From assembly GCA_963848415.1 (NCBI GenBank), contig CAWKDN010000001.1:2480001-2544000 (forward strand): a stretch of DNA of 64,000 nt, read 5' to 3'. This stretch comes from CAVQBC01 sp963848415. GTDB taxonomy: Bacteria > Actinomycetota > Thermoleophilia > Solirubrobacterales > Solirubrobacteraceae. The position numbers were made by a program, and so were the translations under genes. The first letter of the stretch is position 1. Each line of letters starts with the position of its first letter. This document shows positions 16,643-25,526 of this stretch, in pieces. A model generated the notes under the pieces. It ran no database searches, was not told the origin of the DNA, and saw only the letters and a list, made by a program, of their open reading frames with translations.

Positions 16643-17297
16643 GTGGCCAGACTCGCAACCAGGGCTCAATCTCAGGTCGACGCTCAGTTCGACGACCGCT
16701 ATCTCCTCGCGCTGGCGAAGCAGGGCAGCGGCGACGCGTATGACCGCCTGGTCCGCCGCTACTACTCGTTCGTGCGCCTGAAGGCGTCGTCGTACTTCCT
16801 GATCGGCGGCGACTCCGAGGACCTGATCCAGGAGGGGCTGGTCGGCCTCTACAAGGCGATCCGCGACTACCGCTCCGACCGCGAGTCGTCGTTCCGCAAC
16901 TTCGCGGAGCTGTGCATCACGCGCCAGATCATCACCGCGGTCAAGACGGCGACGCGCAACAAGCACACGCCGCTGAACGGCTACGTGTCCTTCTCGGCCA
17001 CGTCCGCCGGCGCGTCGGACTCAGAGCCCACGCTCGACGAGGTGCTGCCGGGTTCGACGACGCACGACCCGGTCAACCAGGTCATCTCCTCCGAGGAGCT
17101 GCGCTCGCTCGTCGCCTGCCTCTCGACCGTGCTCTCAGAGCTCGAGTCGCGCGTCCTCTCGCTCTACCTGGACGGGCACTCCTACACCGACATCGGCGAG
17201 CGCCTCGGGCTGCGACTGCAAGACGGTCGACAACGCGCTGCAGCGCGTCAAGCGCAAGGTGGGCGCCCACCTGCAGACGCGGGCGGTTCTGCTGTAA
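16643..17297 (+). CDS. SigH (Spo0H)-like sigma-70 factor, frame broken at 17207
   Basis: Region 2 is clear (GSGDAYDRLVRRYYSFVRLK, then GGDSEDLIQEGLVGLYKAIR), as is the start of region 4 (LSELESRVLSLYLDGHSYTD, IGERLG). The frame then breaks at a GGG (17207-17209). Skipping one base gives CDCKTVDNALQRVKRKVGAH followed by LQTRAVLL and TAA 17295-17297, exactly the expected region 4.2 ending. GTG 16643 is preferred as start because GGAAGGA sits 6 bases upstream. The architecture is that of the SigH/Spo0H group that follows rlmB in many Gram-positives. Confidence 0.85.
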
Positions 17298-17306
17298 TCG
17301 GCCGCC

Positions 17307-17692
17307 GTGCCCGGCTGGCTGATCATCGTGCTGCTCGTCCTGCTGTTGCTCATCGCGGCGCTCGCGATCGGCGGCTACATCGCCAACCGTCGCCGTACAG
17401 CGCGACCGAGGGCGGCTTCCGCCGCCACCTGCTCGAGGCCGACAGCGATCTCGCCGCCGCGCACGCCGCGGACCGCGGCTGGGCGCGCGAGCGGCTCGAG
17501 GCGGCCGCCACCCGCGCCTGGGAAGAGCACGTGCCGGGCGAGACTCCCGGCTCCGTCGCGCTCGTCCAGGTCGTCGACGAGGCCGGCACCGACAAGGACA
17601 AGGCCGTCTTCGAGTTCACCACCGCCGACCGCCCCCGCCGCCTCACGCTCGGCCGGCGCGGCGACGAGTGGGTCTTCGAGGGACTCGACTAA
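17307..17692 (+). CDS. Small membrane-anchored protein, frame broken near 17395
   Basis: The GTG start is followed by one transmembrane helix (GWLIIVLLVLLLLIAALAIG) and the positively charged IANRRR. The frame then breaks at 17391-17399. A second frame continues to TAA-free sequence ending at TAG 17690-17692 with ATEGGFRRHLLEADSDLAAA, WEEHVPGETPGSVALVQVV and RRGDEWVFEGLD. Joined, this would be about a 128-residue bitopic protein with a cytosolic alpha/beta domain. I do not recognise the family. It follows the sigma factor by 9 bp. Confidence 0.6.
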
Positions 17693-17696
17693 CGGA

Positions 17697-18416
17697 TCAG
17701 GCGGCGCGCGGGCGCCGGTGCTCGACGGCCTCGACCAGGTCGAGCACCCGCTGCGGATCGTCGGTGGCCTGCAGCCGGCGCACGTCCTCGGGCCCGATCT
17801 TCCCCTCCGCCGCGACGGTCTCCGCCAGCCAGTCGAGCAGCCCGCGCCAGTAGCGGCGGTCGTAGAGCACGATCGGAAAGTGCTTGATCTTCTCGGTCTG
17901 GCGCAATGTCGCGGCCTCGAAGAGCTCGTCCAGCGTCCCGAAGCCGCCGGGGAAGACCACGAAGCCGCTCGCGTAGCGGACGAACATCACCTTGCGGGCG
18001 AAGAAGTAGTGGAAGGTGAGTGGGACGTCGACGTAGGGGTTGACCCCCTGCTCGTGCGGGAGCTCGATCGCGAGCCCGATCGACGGCACGCCGGCGTCCT
18101 GAGCGCCGCGATTGGCCGCCTCCATGATCCCCGGCCCGCCGCCGGTGATGATCGCGAAGCCCTCCGACCCCAGCCGCCGGGCCAGGGCCCGCGCCTGCTC
18201 GTAGGACGGGTCGTCGGGCGACGTGCGCGCCGAGCCGAAGATGGACACCGCCTTGCCGATGTGCGCAAGACCCTCGAAGCCCATCCGCAGCTCGTCGGAG
18301 ATGCGCCCGATGCGATCCGTGTCGCTGAGCTCGGAGACGACCGCGGCGGTCTCGGCCTCCAGCAGCTCCTCGTCGCGCGAGGTGGGGCGGCGCGGGTCGA
18401 AGGCGTCCGAGGTCAT
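17697..18416 (-). CDS. LOG-family (TIGR00730) Rossmann-fold protein
   Basis: 239 residues with the lysine-decarboxylase-like LOG signature: ITGGGPGIMEAANRGA for nucleotide binding and the catalytic PGGFGTLDE near residue 165. Members are cytokinin-riboside-5'-monophosphate phosphoribohydrolases or related nucleotide hydrolases, which release a base from a nucleoside monophosphate; the physiological substrate here is unknown. ATG 18416 fits the domain boundary, although the frame is open further upstream. It is convergent with the small membrane protein, 4 bp apart. Confidence 0.88.
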   Translation of the reverse strand: MTSDAFDPRRPTSRDEELLEAETAAVVSELSDTDRIGRISDELRMGFEGLAHIGKAVSIFGSARTSPDDPSYEQARALARRLGSEGFAIITGGGPGIMEAANRGAQDAGVPSIGLAIELPHEQGVNPYVDVPLTFHYFFARKVMFVRYASGFVVFPGGFGTLDELFEAATLRQTEKIKHFPIVLYDRRYWRGLLDWLAETVAAEGKIGPEDVRRLQATDDPQRVLDLVEAVEHRRPRAA

Positions 18417-18657
18417 CCCGGACAGCGTAGGCCAGCGGGCCGCCTCCGACCCCGGTCCACCGACCAGGGCGATTCCACGACCGGCTCGGTTCGCCGAGTT
18501 CAGCCCGAAACCGACCCGCGAGCGGCGACCCATGCGGGACGCCTGCTCTTCCTCGGCGGTCGTGCGGGCGTCGGGCACCGCAACGTGCCCGGCTGATCTT
18601 CCCGCTACGCGATCATCTGGGCGTTGGATGTGTGGCCCGCGACACCAGGAGACCACG

Positions 18658-19389
18658 ATGCCGAAGCATGGGAAAGCCGAGCCGACTCTCGCTCGTCCGC
18701 AGGTCGTCGGTCAGAACGAGTGGGACGCGGCGCGGGCGGCCCTGCTCGAGCGCGAGCAGGCCGTCGCCGCTGCGATGCACGAGCTCGCTGCCGTACGGAA
18801 GCGCATGCCGATGGTGCGGGTGGAGCACGAATACGCGTTCGAGGGTCCTGACGGGCGGCGGTCACTGCCCGAGCTGTTCGACGGGCGCAGCCAGCTGATC
18901 CTGTACCGGTTCTTCTTTGAGGAGGGTGTCGGCGGTTGGCCGGACGCCGGGTGCGTGGGCTGCTCGTCTGTCGCCGACGGCATCCCCGAGCTCGGCCTCC
19001 TGCAGGCTCGCGATATCACCTTCGCGATGGCATCGCCGGCACCTCAGGCGAACCTCCGCCGCTACGCCGAGCGCATGGGTTGGACGGACGTGCCCTGGTA
19101 CACGATCCGCAGCGAGCGCTTCTCGGCTGACTTCGGGGTCGACGAGTGGTTCGGCTTCAACGTCTTCCTGCGCGACGGTGACGACGTCTACCGCACCTAC
19201 TTCCTGCAGCACGGAGCGATGGTCCAGTGGATCGGCAGCCTCTGGAGCTTGTGGTCCTTGACCCCCTACGGGGGGCAGGGCGACGACGAGGACCTGCCCG
19301 AGGGCTGGCCGCGGGCGCCGTGGTCGTTCTGGTTCCGCCGCCACGACGAGTTCGACGATCCACCGCCGTCGGCCCGCCGGCGCGGATGA
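18658..19389 (+). CDS. DUF899 family (thioredoxin-like fold) protein
   Basis: 243 residues matching DUF899. It begins with an N-terminal helix rich in Arg/Glu, then MPMVRVEHEYAFEGPDGRRS, LPELFDGRSQLILYRFFFEE, the Cys pair GCVGCSSVADGI and FLRDGDDVYRTYF. The fold is thioredoxin-like; the enzymatic role is not settled. The spacing CVGC resembles a redox CxxC, which is my inference. It stands alone, with a 240-bp upstream region in which I see no gene. Confidence 0.85.
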   Translation: MPKHGKAEPTLARPQVVGQNEWDAARAALLEREQAVAAAMHELAAVRKRMPMVRVEHEYAFEGPDGRRSLPELFDGRSQLILYRFFFEEGVGGWPDAGCVGCSSVADGIPELGLLQARDITFAMASPAPQANLRRYAERMGWTDVPWYTIRSERFSADFGVDEWFGFNVFLRDGDDVYRTYFLQHGAMVQWIGSLWSLWSLTPYGGQGDDEDLPEGWPRAPWSFWFRRHDEFDDPPPSARRRG

Positions 19390-19469
19390 TCGGCGCGAGC
19401 GGTAGCTGTGGAAGCGCTCGGCGAGCCGTAGGCGTGGTCGAGGGTCTCCTTGACGGTGCGTGGCTTCGG

Positions 19470-19896
19470 CGACGAACAGGCTCTGGCGCATGCTCGTCAG
19501 CGAGTTCGAGGGGCCGACGAAGCAGCCCACCACCCCATACGCCGCGAAGCTCTCGGCGAGCATCTGGTTGATCACCGTGGTCCAGTCGGCGCTCGTGAAG
19601 CCCGTGCTCGCGGCCGGCGGAGTGCAGGCCGCATAGCTCGGCGGCTGGGCGACGGAGGGGCCGGTGCACCCGCCGATCGGGCCGAGCCTGCTCTGCAGCG
19701 TGGTCAGATCGGACTGGCTCGGCGGGCTCTCGCCCGTCCACACGTCGCGCACCGACGACGCGGTCTGCGGGATCGCAAAGTTGGCCTTGGCCTGCTGTGT
19801 CAGCTCGGTGAACGCCGCTTGCTGCCCGGTCGTGGTGAATGGCTGGTAGCCCGTCGGCTGGTATCGCTCCCAGCCAGCGCCGAGCCCTGGGCTCAC
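19470..19896 (-). pseudogene. Unrecognised gene fragment without a proper end
   Basis: From GTG 19896 the minus strand encodes about 140 residues of ordinary protein composition, including ERYQPTGYQPFTTTGQQAAF, QAKANFAIPQTASSVRDVW and WTTVINQMLAESFAAYGVVG, unlike the Arg/Pro-rich shadow frames around it. After about 19470 the frame turns into low-complexity Arg-rich sequence antisense to the DUF899 gene and has no nearby stop. This looks like the remains of a longer gene, truncated at both ends. I do not recognise the family. The rest of the 19390-20062 gap shows nothing else. Confidence 0.45.
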
Positions 19897-20062
19897 GCAA
19901 CGCCTCAGTCTGTCGCACGGGCGCCGCGACCGGTGCCGGTCGCGTGGCGCGGCGCGACGCCCCATGCCACTCGACCTGCGCCCGGCACCAAGGCCGTACG
20001 GCGGGCGCTGCGGGCCGGGCCGGGGCTGGTCGCCCCGGCCCGGCCCGGCAAGGACCTCTGCC

Positions 20063-22588
20063 TCAACCGGCCTTCAACGCGACCACGCCGACCTTGGCCC
20101 GGCGCAGGCCCTGGGCCAGCTCGCGCGCGGCGGGGTACTCGTCGCCGGCCTTCGCCGCCGGGTTGGCGATCAGGTAGCGGACCTCGCCACCGGCGCGGCT
20201 GGCGGTGTAGCGGGCGCCGACCGACTTCAGCACGCGCTCGGCCTTCGCCGCGCTGGCCGCCTGAACGGTGAGGCGGACGTCGTCGCTCGTGCCCTTCACG
20301 GCCGCGGCCGACTGCGCGGCCTGGGCCTCGCCGGCGGCGCGCTCCGCCGAGCCGGCCGCGGGCGCCGCCGCCGGTGCAGCCGGATCGGCGCCGAGCACCG
20401 CGTTGAACAGGAGCTTGCCGCTGCCGTCGGTGAACGCGCGGTAGTTCGGATCCGAGCCGAAGGCGATGACCCGGCCCTCGCCGACGGCCTCGTCGATCAC
20501 CGCGGCGGTCCCGGCGAGCTCCTCTTCACCGTCGGCGAAGCCGGAGATGAAGAAGTCGCCGTCGACCGTGCCGGGATCGTTCGGATAGCTGACCACGGGC
20601 GTCGCAGTCGTCGAGCCCCGCAGGACCGGGTCGTACTCGTACATCAGGTAGTCGAACGCGCCGACCCCTTCGGCCAGCGGGCTGGACTCGTCCACCCGCG
20701 CCCTGATCAAGGAGCCGGGGATGTCGGAGGTCGGCTCGGCCACCGTCGCGGTGGTCAGGCCGAGGCCGGCGGCCAGCCGGGTTCCGCCGCGGTAGGCGAC
20801 GAGCCGCCCGCCCGCGTTCAGCCACGTGCTCATCGCGGCCGCCCCGGCGGCGCCGAGCGCCGTGGTGGCGGTGCTCGCGCTGCCGTTGGGCAGGATGACC
20901 ACGTCGAAGTCGGCCAGGCCGCCGCCGATCACGTCCTGCGCGGTCACCACCTCGTAGTCGACGCCCCACACGTTGTCCATCGTGTGGCGCAGCCAGCCCG
21001 AGGACTCGATCCAGGCCGTGCTGTTCGAGAGCTGGAAGATGCCGACGCGCGGCAGCTCGTCCGGCAACTCGGGCCCGGCCGGCTGGTCGGCGAGCCCCAG
21101 CGAGAACGCACTCGGGCGCAGCTGCCGGCCCGAGTAGCCGCCCTCGACATTGAACAGCAGCGGCTGGCTCCAGGCCGTCACGTCGTAGAAGTACGGGAAC
21201 GGCACGTAGGTGCTCTCGTTGAGCATCGCCTGAACCCAGTGCTTCTGGCGCTGGGCCATCGGGATCCAGTAGGTGCCGGCCGGCAGCGTCGTCGCGACCG
21301 CAGGACGCCCGTAGGCCTTGAAGTCGGGCACCTCGAGCGGCGCGCGGAGCTTGAGCACGCGAACGTCCATCCGCTGCAGCCGCCGCACGAGCGCCTGCAC
21401 CTCGCGCTTCTTGTCCGGATCGTCGTCGCGGATGAAGTAGTTGCGCACGGTGATGTCGGGCACCTCGAACTGCACGGTGTTGGTGGGCTGGACGACCTCG
21501 TTGGGCTCCAGGTAGCCGTCCTCGCCCTGGCGCAGGGCGGTCAGCCACTGCACGCGCCAGTCGGAGAGGATCCGCTGCTTCTCGGCCACCGCGGCCGACA
21601 GCGACGTCCACTGGGAGACGTACTGCTCGTAGGCGCGGACCGGCATCGGCTCGGCGTTGTTCTTCTCGAACGTCATGCCGGCGGCGCCGAAGCCGGTAGT
21701 GGGCACCGTATCGCCGTAGCCCATGTAGAAGAGGTCGTAGATGTCGTAGTTGAAGTAGTCGATGCCCTGGCGGCCGAACTCGGCCTGGATCGCGGGCCCG
21801 TAGATGTTGTTGATCCAGTCGACCGACTGGTCGGTGATCTCGTGGTAGATCGGGTCGGCGTTGGGCGGGAAGAAGAAGGTCTGGGCGCCCATCTCGTGAT
21901 CGTCGATGAACAGCTGCGGCGGGTAGCGGCGCAGGAGCTCGAGCTTCGAGTCGGTCTCGGGCTGGGTGCGGGCGAACCAGTCGCGGTTGAGGTCGAAGCC
22001 GTAGGCGTTCTGCCGCGTGTCGGCGACGCGGCCGTCGGGGTTCTGGGACGGCACGATGACCACGATCGAGTCGTCGAGGATGTTCGTGGCGGCGCAGTCG
22101 CGCCGGTCGGCGAGCTCGTAGAGCGTCCGCAGCGAGGCATCGAGGCCGCTCTCTTCGCCGCCGTGCACGTTGCCCGCGATCCACAGGGTCGCGGGGGAGC
22201 GGTTGACGATCCGGCTCACCTCGCGCGCGGGCGTGTGGGGGTTCTGCAGCCGCGCGGCGGACTGGCGAATGGTGGCGAGGCCGTCGGCGGTGACGTTGCG
22301 CCGCCGCCCGACGATCGCGTAGCGGATCGGGCGGTCCTGGACGGAGCGCCCGAGCGTGGACGAGATCACGCGGTCAGACGCGTCGTCGACCGCCGTGAGG
22401 TAGGCGTCGGAGTCCTCGATGGAGACCTCGTTCTGCGGGCCGGTGCCCGGCGGGGGCTCCGGGACCTGGCCGCGGAACTCCGGCGTCGTCTGGAACGGGT
22501 CACAGGCCGGCGCCTGCGCGGCGGCGGGCGACGCGACCGCGAGCCCCGCGGCCAACGTGAACAAGAGCGTGGCGAGCGTGCGACGCAC
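20063..22588 (-). CDS. Secreted M14-family zinc carboxypeptidase
   Basis: 841 residues with a cleavable signal peptide (RRTLATLLFTLAAGLAVASP, AAAQA around 16-26). The M14 peptidase domain shows the zinc motif HGGEE (His142, Glu145), a second ligand His231 in FIDDHEMGAQ, the substrate-anchoring FDLNRDW (198-204) and SQNPDGR. A glutamine-amidotransferase-like middle and an Ala-rich linker (about 745-790) precede a small C-terminal domain. Such proteins trim C-terminal residues from extracellular peptides. Divergent or unrelated to its neighbours; about 80 bp separate its start from the end of upp. Confidence 0.92.
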   Translation of the reverse strand: MRRTLATLLFTLAAGLAVASPAAAQAPACDPFQTTPEFRGQVPEPPPGTGPQNEVSIEDSDAYLTAVDDASDRVISSTLGRSVQDRPIRYAIVGRRRNVTADGLATIRQSAARLQNPHTPAREVSRIVNRSPATLWIAGNVHGGEESGLDASLRTLYELADRRDCAATNILDDSIVVIVPSQNPDGRVADTRQNAYGFDLNRDWFARTQPETDSKLELLRRYPPQLFIDDHEMGAQTFFFPPNADPIYHEITDQSVDWINNIYGPAIQAEFGRQGIDYFNYDIYDLFYMGYGDTVPTTGFGAAGMTFEKNNAEPMPVRAYEQYVSQWTSLSAAVAEKQRILSDWRVQWLTALRQGEDGYLEPNEVVQPTNTVQFEVPDITVRNYFIRDDDPDKKREVQALVRRLQRMDVRVLKLRAPLEVPDFKAYGRPAVATTLPAGTYWIPMAQRQKHWVQAMLNESTYVPFPYFYDVTAWSQPLLFNVEGGYSGRQLRPSAFSLGLADQPAGPELPDELPRVGIFQLSNSTAWIESSGWLRHTMDNVWGVDYEVVTAQDVIGGGLADFDVVILPNGSASTATTALGAAGAAAMSTWLNAGGRLVAYRGGTRLAAGLGLTTATVAEPTSDIPGSLIRARVDESSPLAEGVGAFDYLMYEYDPVLRGSTTATPVVSYPNDPGTVDGDFFISGFADGEEELAGTAAVIDEAVGEGRVIAFGSDPNYRAFTDGSGKLLFNAVLGADPAAPAAAPAAGSAERAAGEAQAAQSAAAVKGTSDDVRLTVQAASAAKAERVLKSVGARYTASRAGGEVRYLIANPAAKAGDEYPAARELAQGLRRAKVGVVALKAG

Positions 22589-22667
22589 GGATCCAACCTC
22601 CCCAACGGATCGAGAAACGACGAAAGGCCCCCTGGCCTTGCTCGGCGGGACCTTACCCGACGCCGTG

Positions 22668-23300
22668 TCAGTCGGTGCCGAAGATGCGGTCGCCCGCGTC
22701 TCCGAGGCCGGGGCGGATGTAGCCGTTGGCGTCCAGCTCGCGGTCGAGCGCCGCGGTCGTGATCGGAACGTCCGGGTGCGCGGCGTGCAGGGCCTGGATC
22801 CCCTCCGGTGCGGCGACCAGGCAGATGAAGCTCACGTCACGCGCGCCGGCGCGCTTGAGGCGGCCGACCGCCTGCACCGCGCTGCCGCCGGTGGCGAGCA
22901 TCGGGTCGACCACGAACACCGACGCCTCGGCGACGCCCGGCGGGATGTTCTCGTAGTAGCCGACCGGTCGCAGCGCCTCCTCGTCGCGGTACATGCCGAG
23001 GTGGCCGACGCGCGCGTCGGGGACGAGCCGCAGGAAGCCGTCGACCATGCCCAGGCCGGCGCGCAGGATGGCGACGATCACGACCTCGCCGGCGAGCCGG
23101 ACGCCGGTGGTGGGCTCCAGCGGCGTGTCGAGCTCGTACTCCGTGGCCCGCAGGCCCCGCATCGCCTCGTAGGCGAGGATGCGGGCCGCGTCGTCGAGCG
23201 TGTCGCGGAACACCGGGTGCGGCGTGTTCGCCGCGCGCAGGATGGAGACCAGCCGCCGCAGCAGGACGTGGTCGACGACGGTGACGCCCGCGGGGCTCAT
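22668..23300 (-). CDS. upp: Uracil phosphoribosyltransferase
   Basis: A 210-residue UPRT making UMP from uracil and PRPP. It has RATEYELDTPLEPTTGVRL, VAILRAGLGMVDG, the PRPP loop VVDPMLATGGSA (about 129-140) and the C-terminal uracil-binding GLGDAGDRIFGTD. ATG 23300 overlaps the ridA stop as ATGA, so ridA-upp is a two-gene unit. It faces away from the nucleoside catabolic run that begins at 23811, and together they cover pyrimidine base salvage and nucleoside breakdown. Confidence 0.96.
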   Translation of the reverse strand: MSPAGVTVVDHVLLRRLVSILRAANTPHPVFRDTLDDAARILAYEAMRGLRATEYELDTPLEPTTGVRLAGEVVIVAILRAGLGMVDGFLRLVPDARVGHLGMYRDEEALRPVGYYENIPPGVAEASVFVVDPMLATGGSAVQAVGRLKRAGARDVSFICLVAAPEGIQALHAAHPDVPITTAALDRELDANGYIRPGLGDAGDRIFGTD

Positions 23301-23704
23301 GGGCTCGACACCGGCCCGATCCACGCGATCGCCTCGATCTCGACGAGCATCTCGGGCTCGGCCAGCGGCGCCTGGACCGTGGTGCGCGCCGGTGGCTCGG
23401 TGGTGAAGAAGGTCGCGAACACGTCGTTCATCGCCTGGAAGTAGCGGATGTCGGAGAGGTAGACGTTGCACTTCAGGACGTCGTCGAGCGTCGCGCCGCC
23501 CTCGCGCAGCACCGACTCGACGTTGGTCAGCACCTGCTGGGTCTGCGCGGCCGGATCGCCGAGTCCGACGAGCCGGCCGTGCTCGTCCCAGGCCACCTGC
23601 CCGGAGGTGTAGACCAGGCCGCCGGCGGTGCTGCCCGGCGAGTAGGGGTACTCGGGCCGGGGCAGGAAGCCGAGGTTCTCCGGTCGCAGCGTTCGCTTGG
23701 CCAC
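23297..23704 (-). CDS. RidA-family (YjgF/L-PSP) enamine/imine deaminase
   Basis: 135 residues: LVYTSGQVAWDEHGRLVG, a middle helix with QVLTNVESVLREGGATLDDV, then KCNVYLSDIRYFQAMNDVF and the family-typical PPARTTVQAPLAEPEMLVEI with the conserved Arg. RidA hydrolyses reactive enamines and imines; some relatives act in pyrimidine degradation. GTG 23704 is preceded by GGAGGGA 6 bases upstream, and the stop overlaps the upp start as ATGA. Divergent from the CYTH gene, with about 106 bp between starts. Confidence 0.9.
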   Translation of the reverse strand: MAKRTLRPENLGFLPRPEYPYSPGSTAGGLVYTSGQVAWDEHGRLVGLGDPAAQTQQVLTNVESVLREGGATLDDVLKCNVYLSDIRYFQAMNDVFATFFTTEPPARTTVQAPLAEPEMLVEIEAIAWIGPVSSP

Positions 23705-23810
23705 GTGCTCTCCCTCCAGGTCTCCTGCCTCGCCGTGCCGGCGAGCGCGGCCGAATCCTAGGTGCCGGGGCGCCGCGACGGCCTCCCGGCGCCCGCTAGC
23801 GTTCGCCCGC

Positions 23811-24327
23811 GTGACCGCCGCGAGCAACGTCGAGCTCAAGGCCGCCGACCCCGACCCGGAGCGTTCGCTGGCCGCGGCGCTCGCGCTCGGGGCGAGCGAC
23901 GAGGGCGTCCTCCTGCAGCGCGACACCTACTTCCGCGGCGTCCGGGCCGGCGCGCGGCTGAAGCTGCGCGAGCAGGAGCCCGGCGGCGCCGAGCTGATCG
24001 CCTACGAGCGCGCCGACGCCGCCGAGGCGCGCGAGAGCCGCTACCGACTCGTCGCCGTGCCCGACCCCGCGGCGCTCGTCGAGGCCCTCGATGCGGCGCT
24101 CGGGACGCTCGCCGTCGTCGACAAGCGCCGCCGGCTGCTGCTGTGGGAGGGCGTGCGCATCCACCTCGACGACGTGCACGGGCTGGGGACGTTCGTCGAG
24201 CTCGAGGGCGTCGCCGCGCACGGCGGCGACCGCGAGCGGGTGCAGCGGGCGAGCGAGGCGCTCGCAATCGACCCCGGGGCGATCGAGGCCGGCTCCTACG
24301 CCGACCTGCTGCTGGCCCGGGGCGGCA
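23811..24327 (+). CDS. CYTH-domain protein (class IV adenylate cyclase-like), possibly fused to cdd
   Basis: GTG 23811 opens with NVELKAADPDP, followed by the CYTH tunnel motifs: DTYFRG, ARLKLREQ, YRLVAVPD, VVDKRRRLLLWEGVRIHLDD and GTFVELEG. It ends with the typical SYADLLL near residue 170. CYTH proteins bind triphosphates; members include CyaB-type cyclases and thiamine triphosphatases. There is no stop after SYADLLLA. The same frame continues into the start of cytidine deaminase, so this is either a natural fusion or a boundary lost to a sequence error. The end given is my estimate of the domain boundary. Confidence 0.75.
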
Positions 24328-24720
24328 CGGGCGAGCTGATCGCCGCCGCGCGGGCGGCGATGGTGCAGCGCATACGCGCCCTACTCGCGCTTTCGCGTCG
24401 GCGCCGCGTTGCGCGCCCCGGACGGCTCGATCCACGTCGGCGCCAACGTCGAGAACGCCGCCTACCCGCAGGGCCAGTGCGCGGAGGCGTCGGCGATCGG
24501 CGCGCTCGTCGCCGCCGGGCGGACGCGCATCGCCGAGGCCGCGGTGATCGCCGACGCGCCCGAGCTGTGCGTGCCGTGCGGCGGCTGCCGCCAGCGGCTG
24601 CGCGAGTTCGCCCCGCTCGACGCGCCCGTGCACCTCGCCGACGGCGCCGGCGAGCACCGGACGGTCACGCTGGAGGCGCTGCTGCCGCTGTCCTTCGGCC
24701 CGGAGCACCTGCCCGGATGA
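24328..24720 (+). CDS. cdd: Cytidine deaminase, frame broken at about 24369
   Basis: The N-terminal helix ELIAAARAAMVQ lies in the CYTH frame. Skipping one base near 24369 then gives AYAPYSRFRVGAALRAPDGS in the frame that ends at TGA 24718-24720. Catalytic motifs are intact: NVENAAYPQGQCAEASAIGA (zinc Cys and the proton-shuttling Glu) and PCGGCRQRL (the two other zinc Cys). It deaminates cytidine and deoxycytidine to the uridine forms. No start codon of its own precedes the N-terminal helix. The stop overlaps the next gene as ATGA. Confidence 0.82.
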
Positions 24721-25526
24721 CGGCGGCCGCCGCGCTGATCGCCGAGCGCGCGCCCGGCTTCGTGCCCCGGCTCGGGCTCATCCTCGGCTCCGGGCTCGCC
24801 GAGCTCGCCGACGCGATCGAGCCGGTCGCGCAGATCTCGTACACCGAGCTGCCGGGCTTCCCGCAGCCGAGCGTCGAGGGCCATCACGGCCGGCTGGTGC
24901 TGGGCACGCTCGCCGGCGTGCCCGTCGCCTGCCTGCAGGGGCGCGCGCACGTCTACGAGGGCGTCGCGCCACCGGCGCTGCGCGCGCCGGTGCGCACGCT
25001 GCGGGCGGCGGGCGCCGAGCTGCTGCTGGCCACGAACGCCGCCGGCTCGCTGCGTGCGGAGGTCGGCCCCGGCCGGCTGATGCTGATCGAGGACCACATC
25101 AACCTGCTCGGCATCAACCCGCTGACGGGCCCCAACGACGACGAGGCCGGCCCGCGCTTCCCGAGCCTGCGCGACGCCTACGACCCCGGGCTGCGGGCGC
25201 GCCTCGAGCTCGCCGCGGCCGCGGCCGGCGTCGAGCTCGCCACCGGCGTCTACCTCGCCACCGCCGGCCCGAGCTTCGAGACGCCGGCCGAGATCCGCGC
25301 CTTCCGCACGCTCGGCGCCGACGCGGTCGGCATGTCGACCGTCCCCGAGGTCATCGTCGCGCGCCACTGCGGCCTGCGCGTGGCGGCCATCTCGGTGATC
25401 ACCAACCTGGCGGAGGGGATGGCCGCCGAGCCGCTGTCCCACGCGCAGACGCTGCGCTTCGCCGGGCAGGCGGCCGGCGACCTGCGGCGGTTGGTCGAGC
25501 GCTTCTGCGAGGGTGTGGCGGCATGA
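24717..25526 (+). CDS. Purine nucleoside phosphorylase (PNP, trimeric type)
   Basis: 269 residues of the low-molecular-mass PNP family: LGLILGSGLAELADAI for phosphate binding, PGFPQPSVEGHHGRLVLG, QGRAHVYEG, ATNAAGSL, the purine-site segment ATAGPSFETPAEIRAFRTLG and MSTVPEVIVARHCGLRV. It phosphorolyses guanosine, inosine and their deoxy forms to base plus (deoxy)ribose 1-phosphate. ATGA overlaps join it to cdd upstream and deoC downstream, so it is inside one operon. Confidence 0.94.
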   Translation: MTAAAALIAERAPGFVPRLGLILGSGLAELADAIEPVAQISYTELPGFPQPSVEGHHGRLVLGTLAGVPVACLQGRAHVYEGVAPPALRAPVRTLRAAGAELLLATNAAGSLRAEVGPGRLMLIEDHINLLGINPLTGPNDDEAGPRFPSLRDAYDPGLRARLELAAAAAGVELATGVYLATAGPSFETPAEIRAFRTLGADAVGMSTVPEVIVARHCGLRVAAISVITNLAEGMAAEPLSHAQTLRFAGQAAGDLRRLVERFCEGVAA

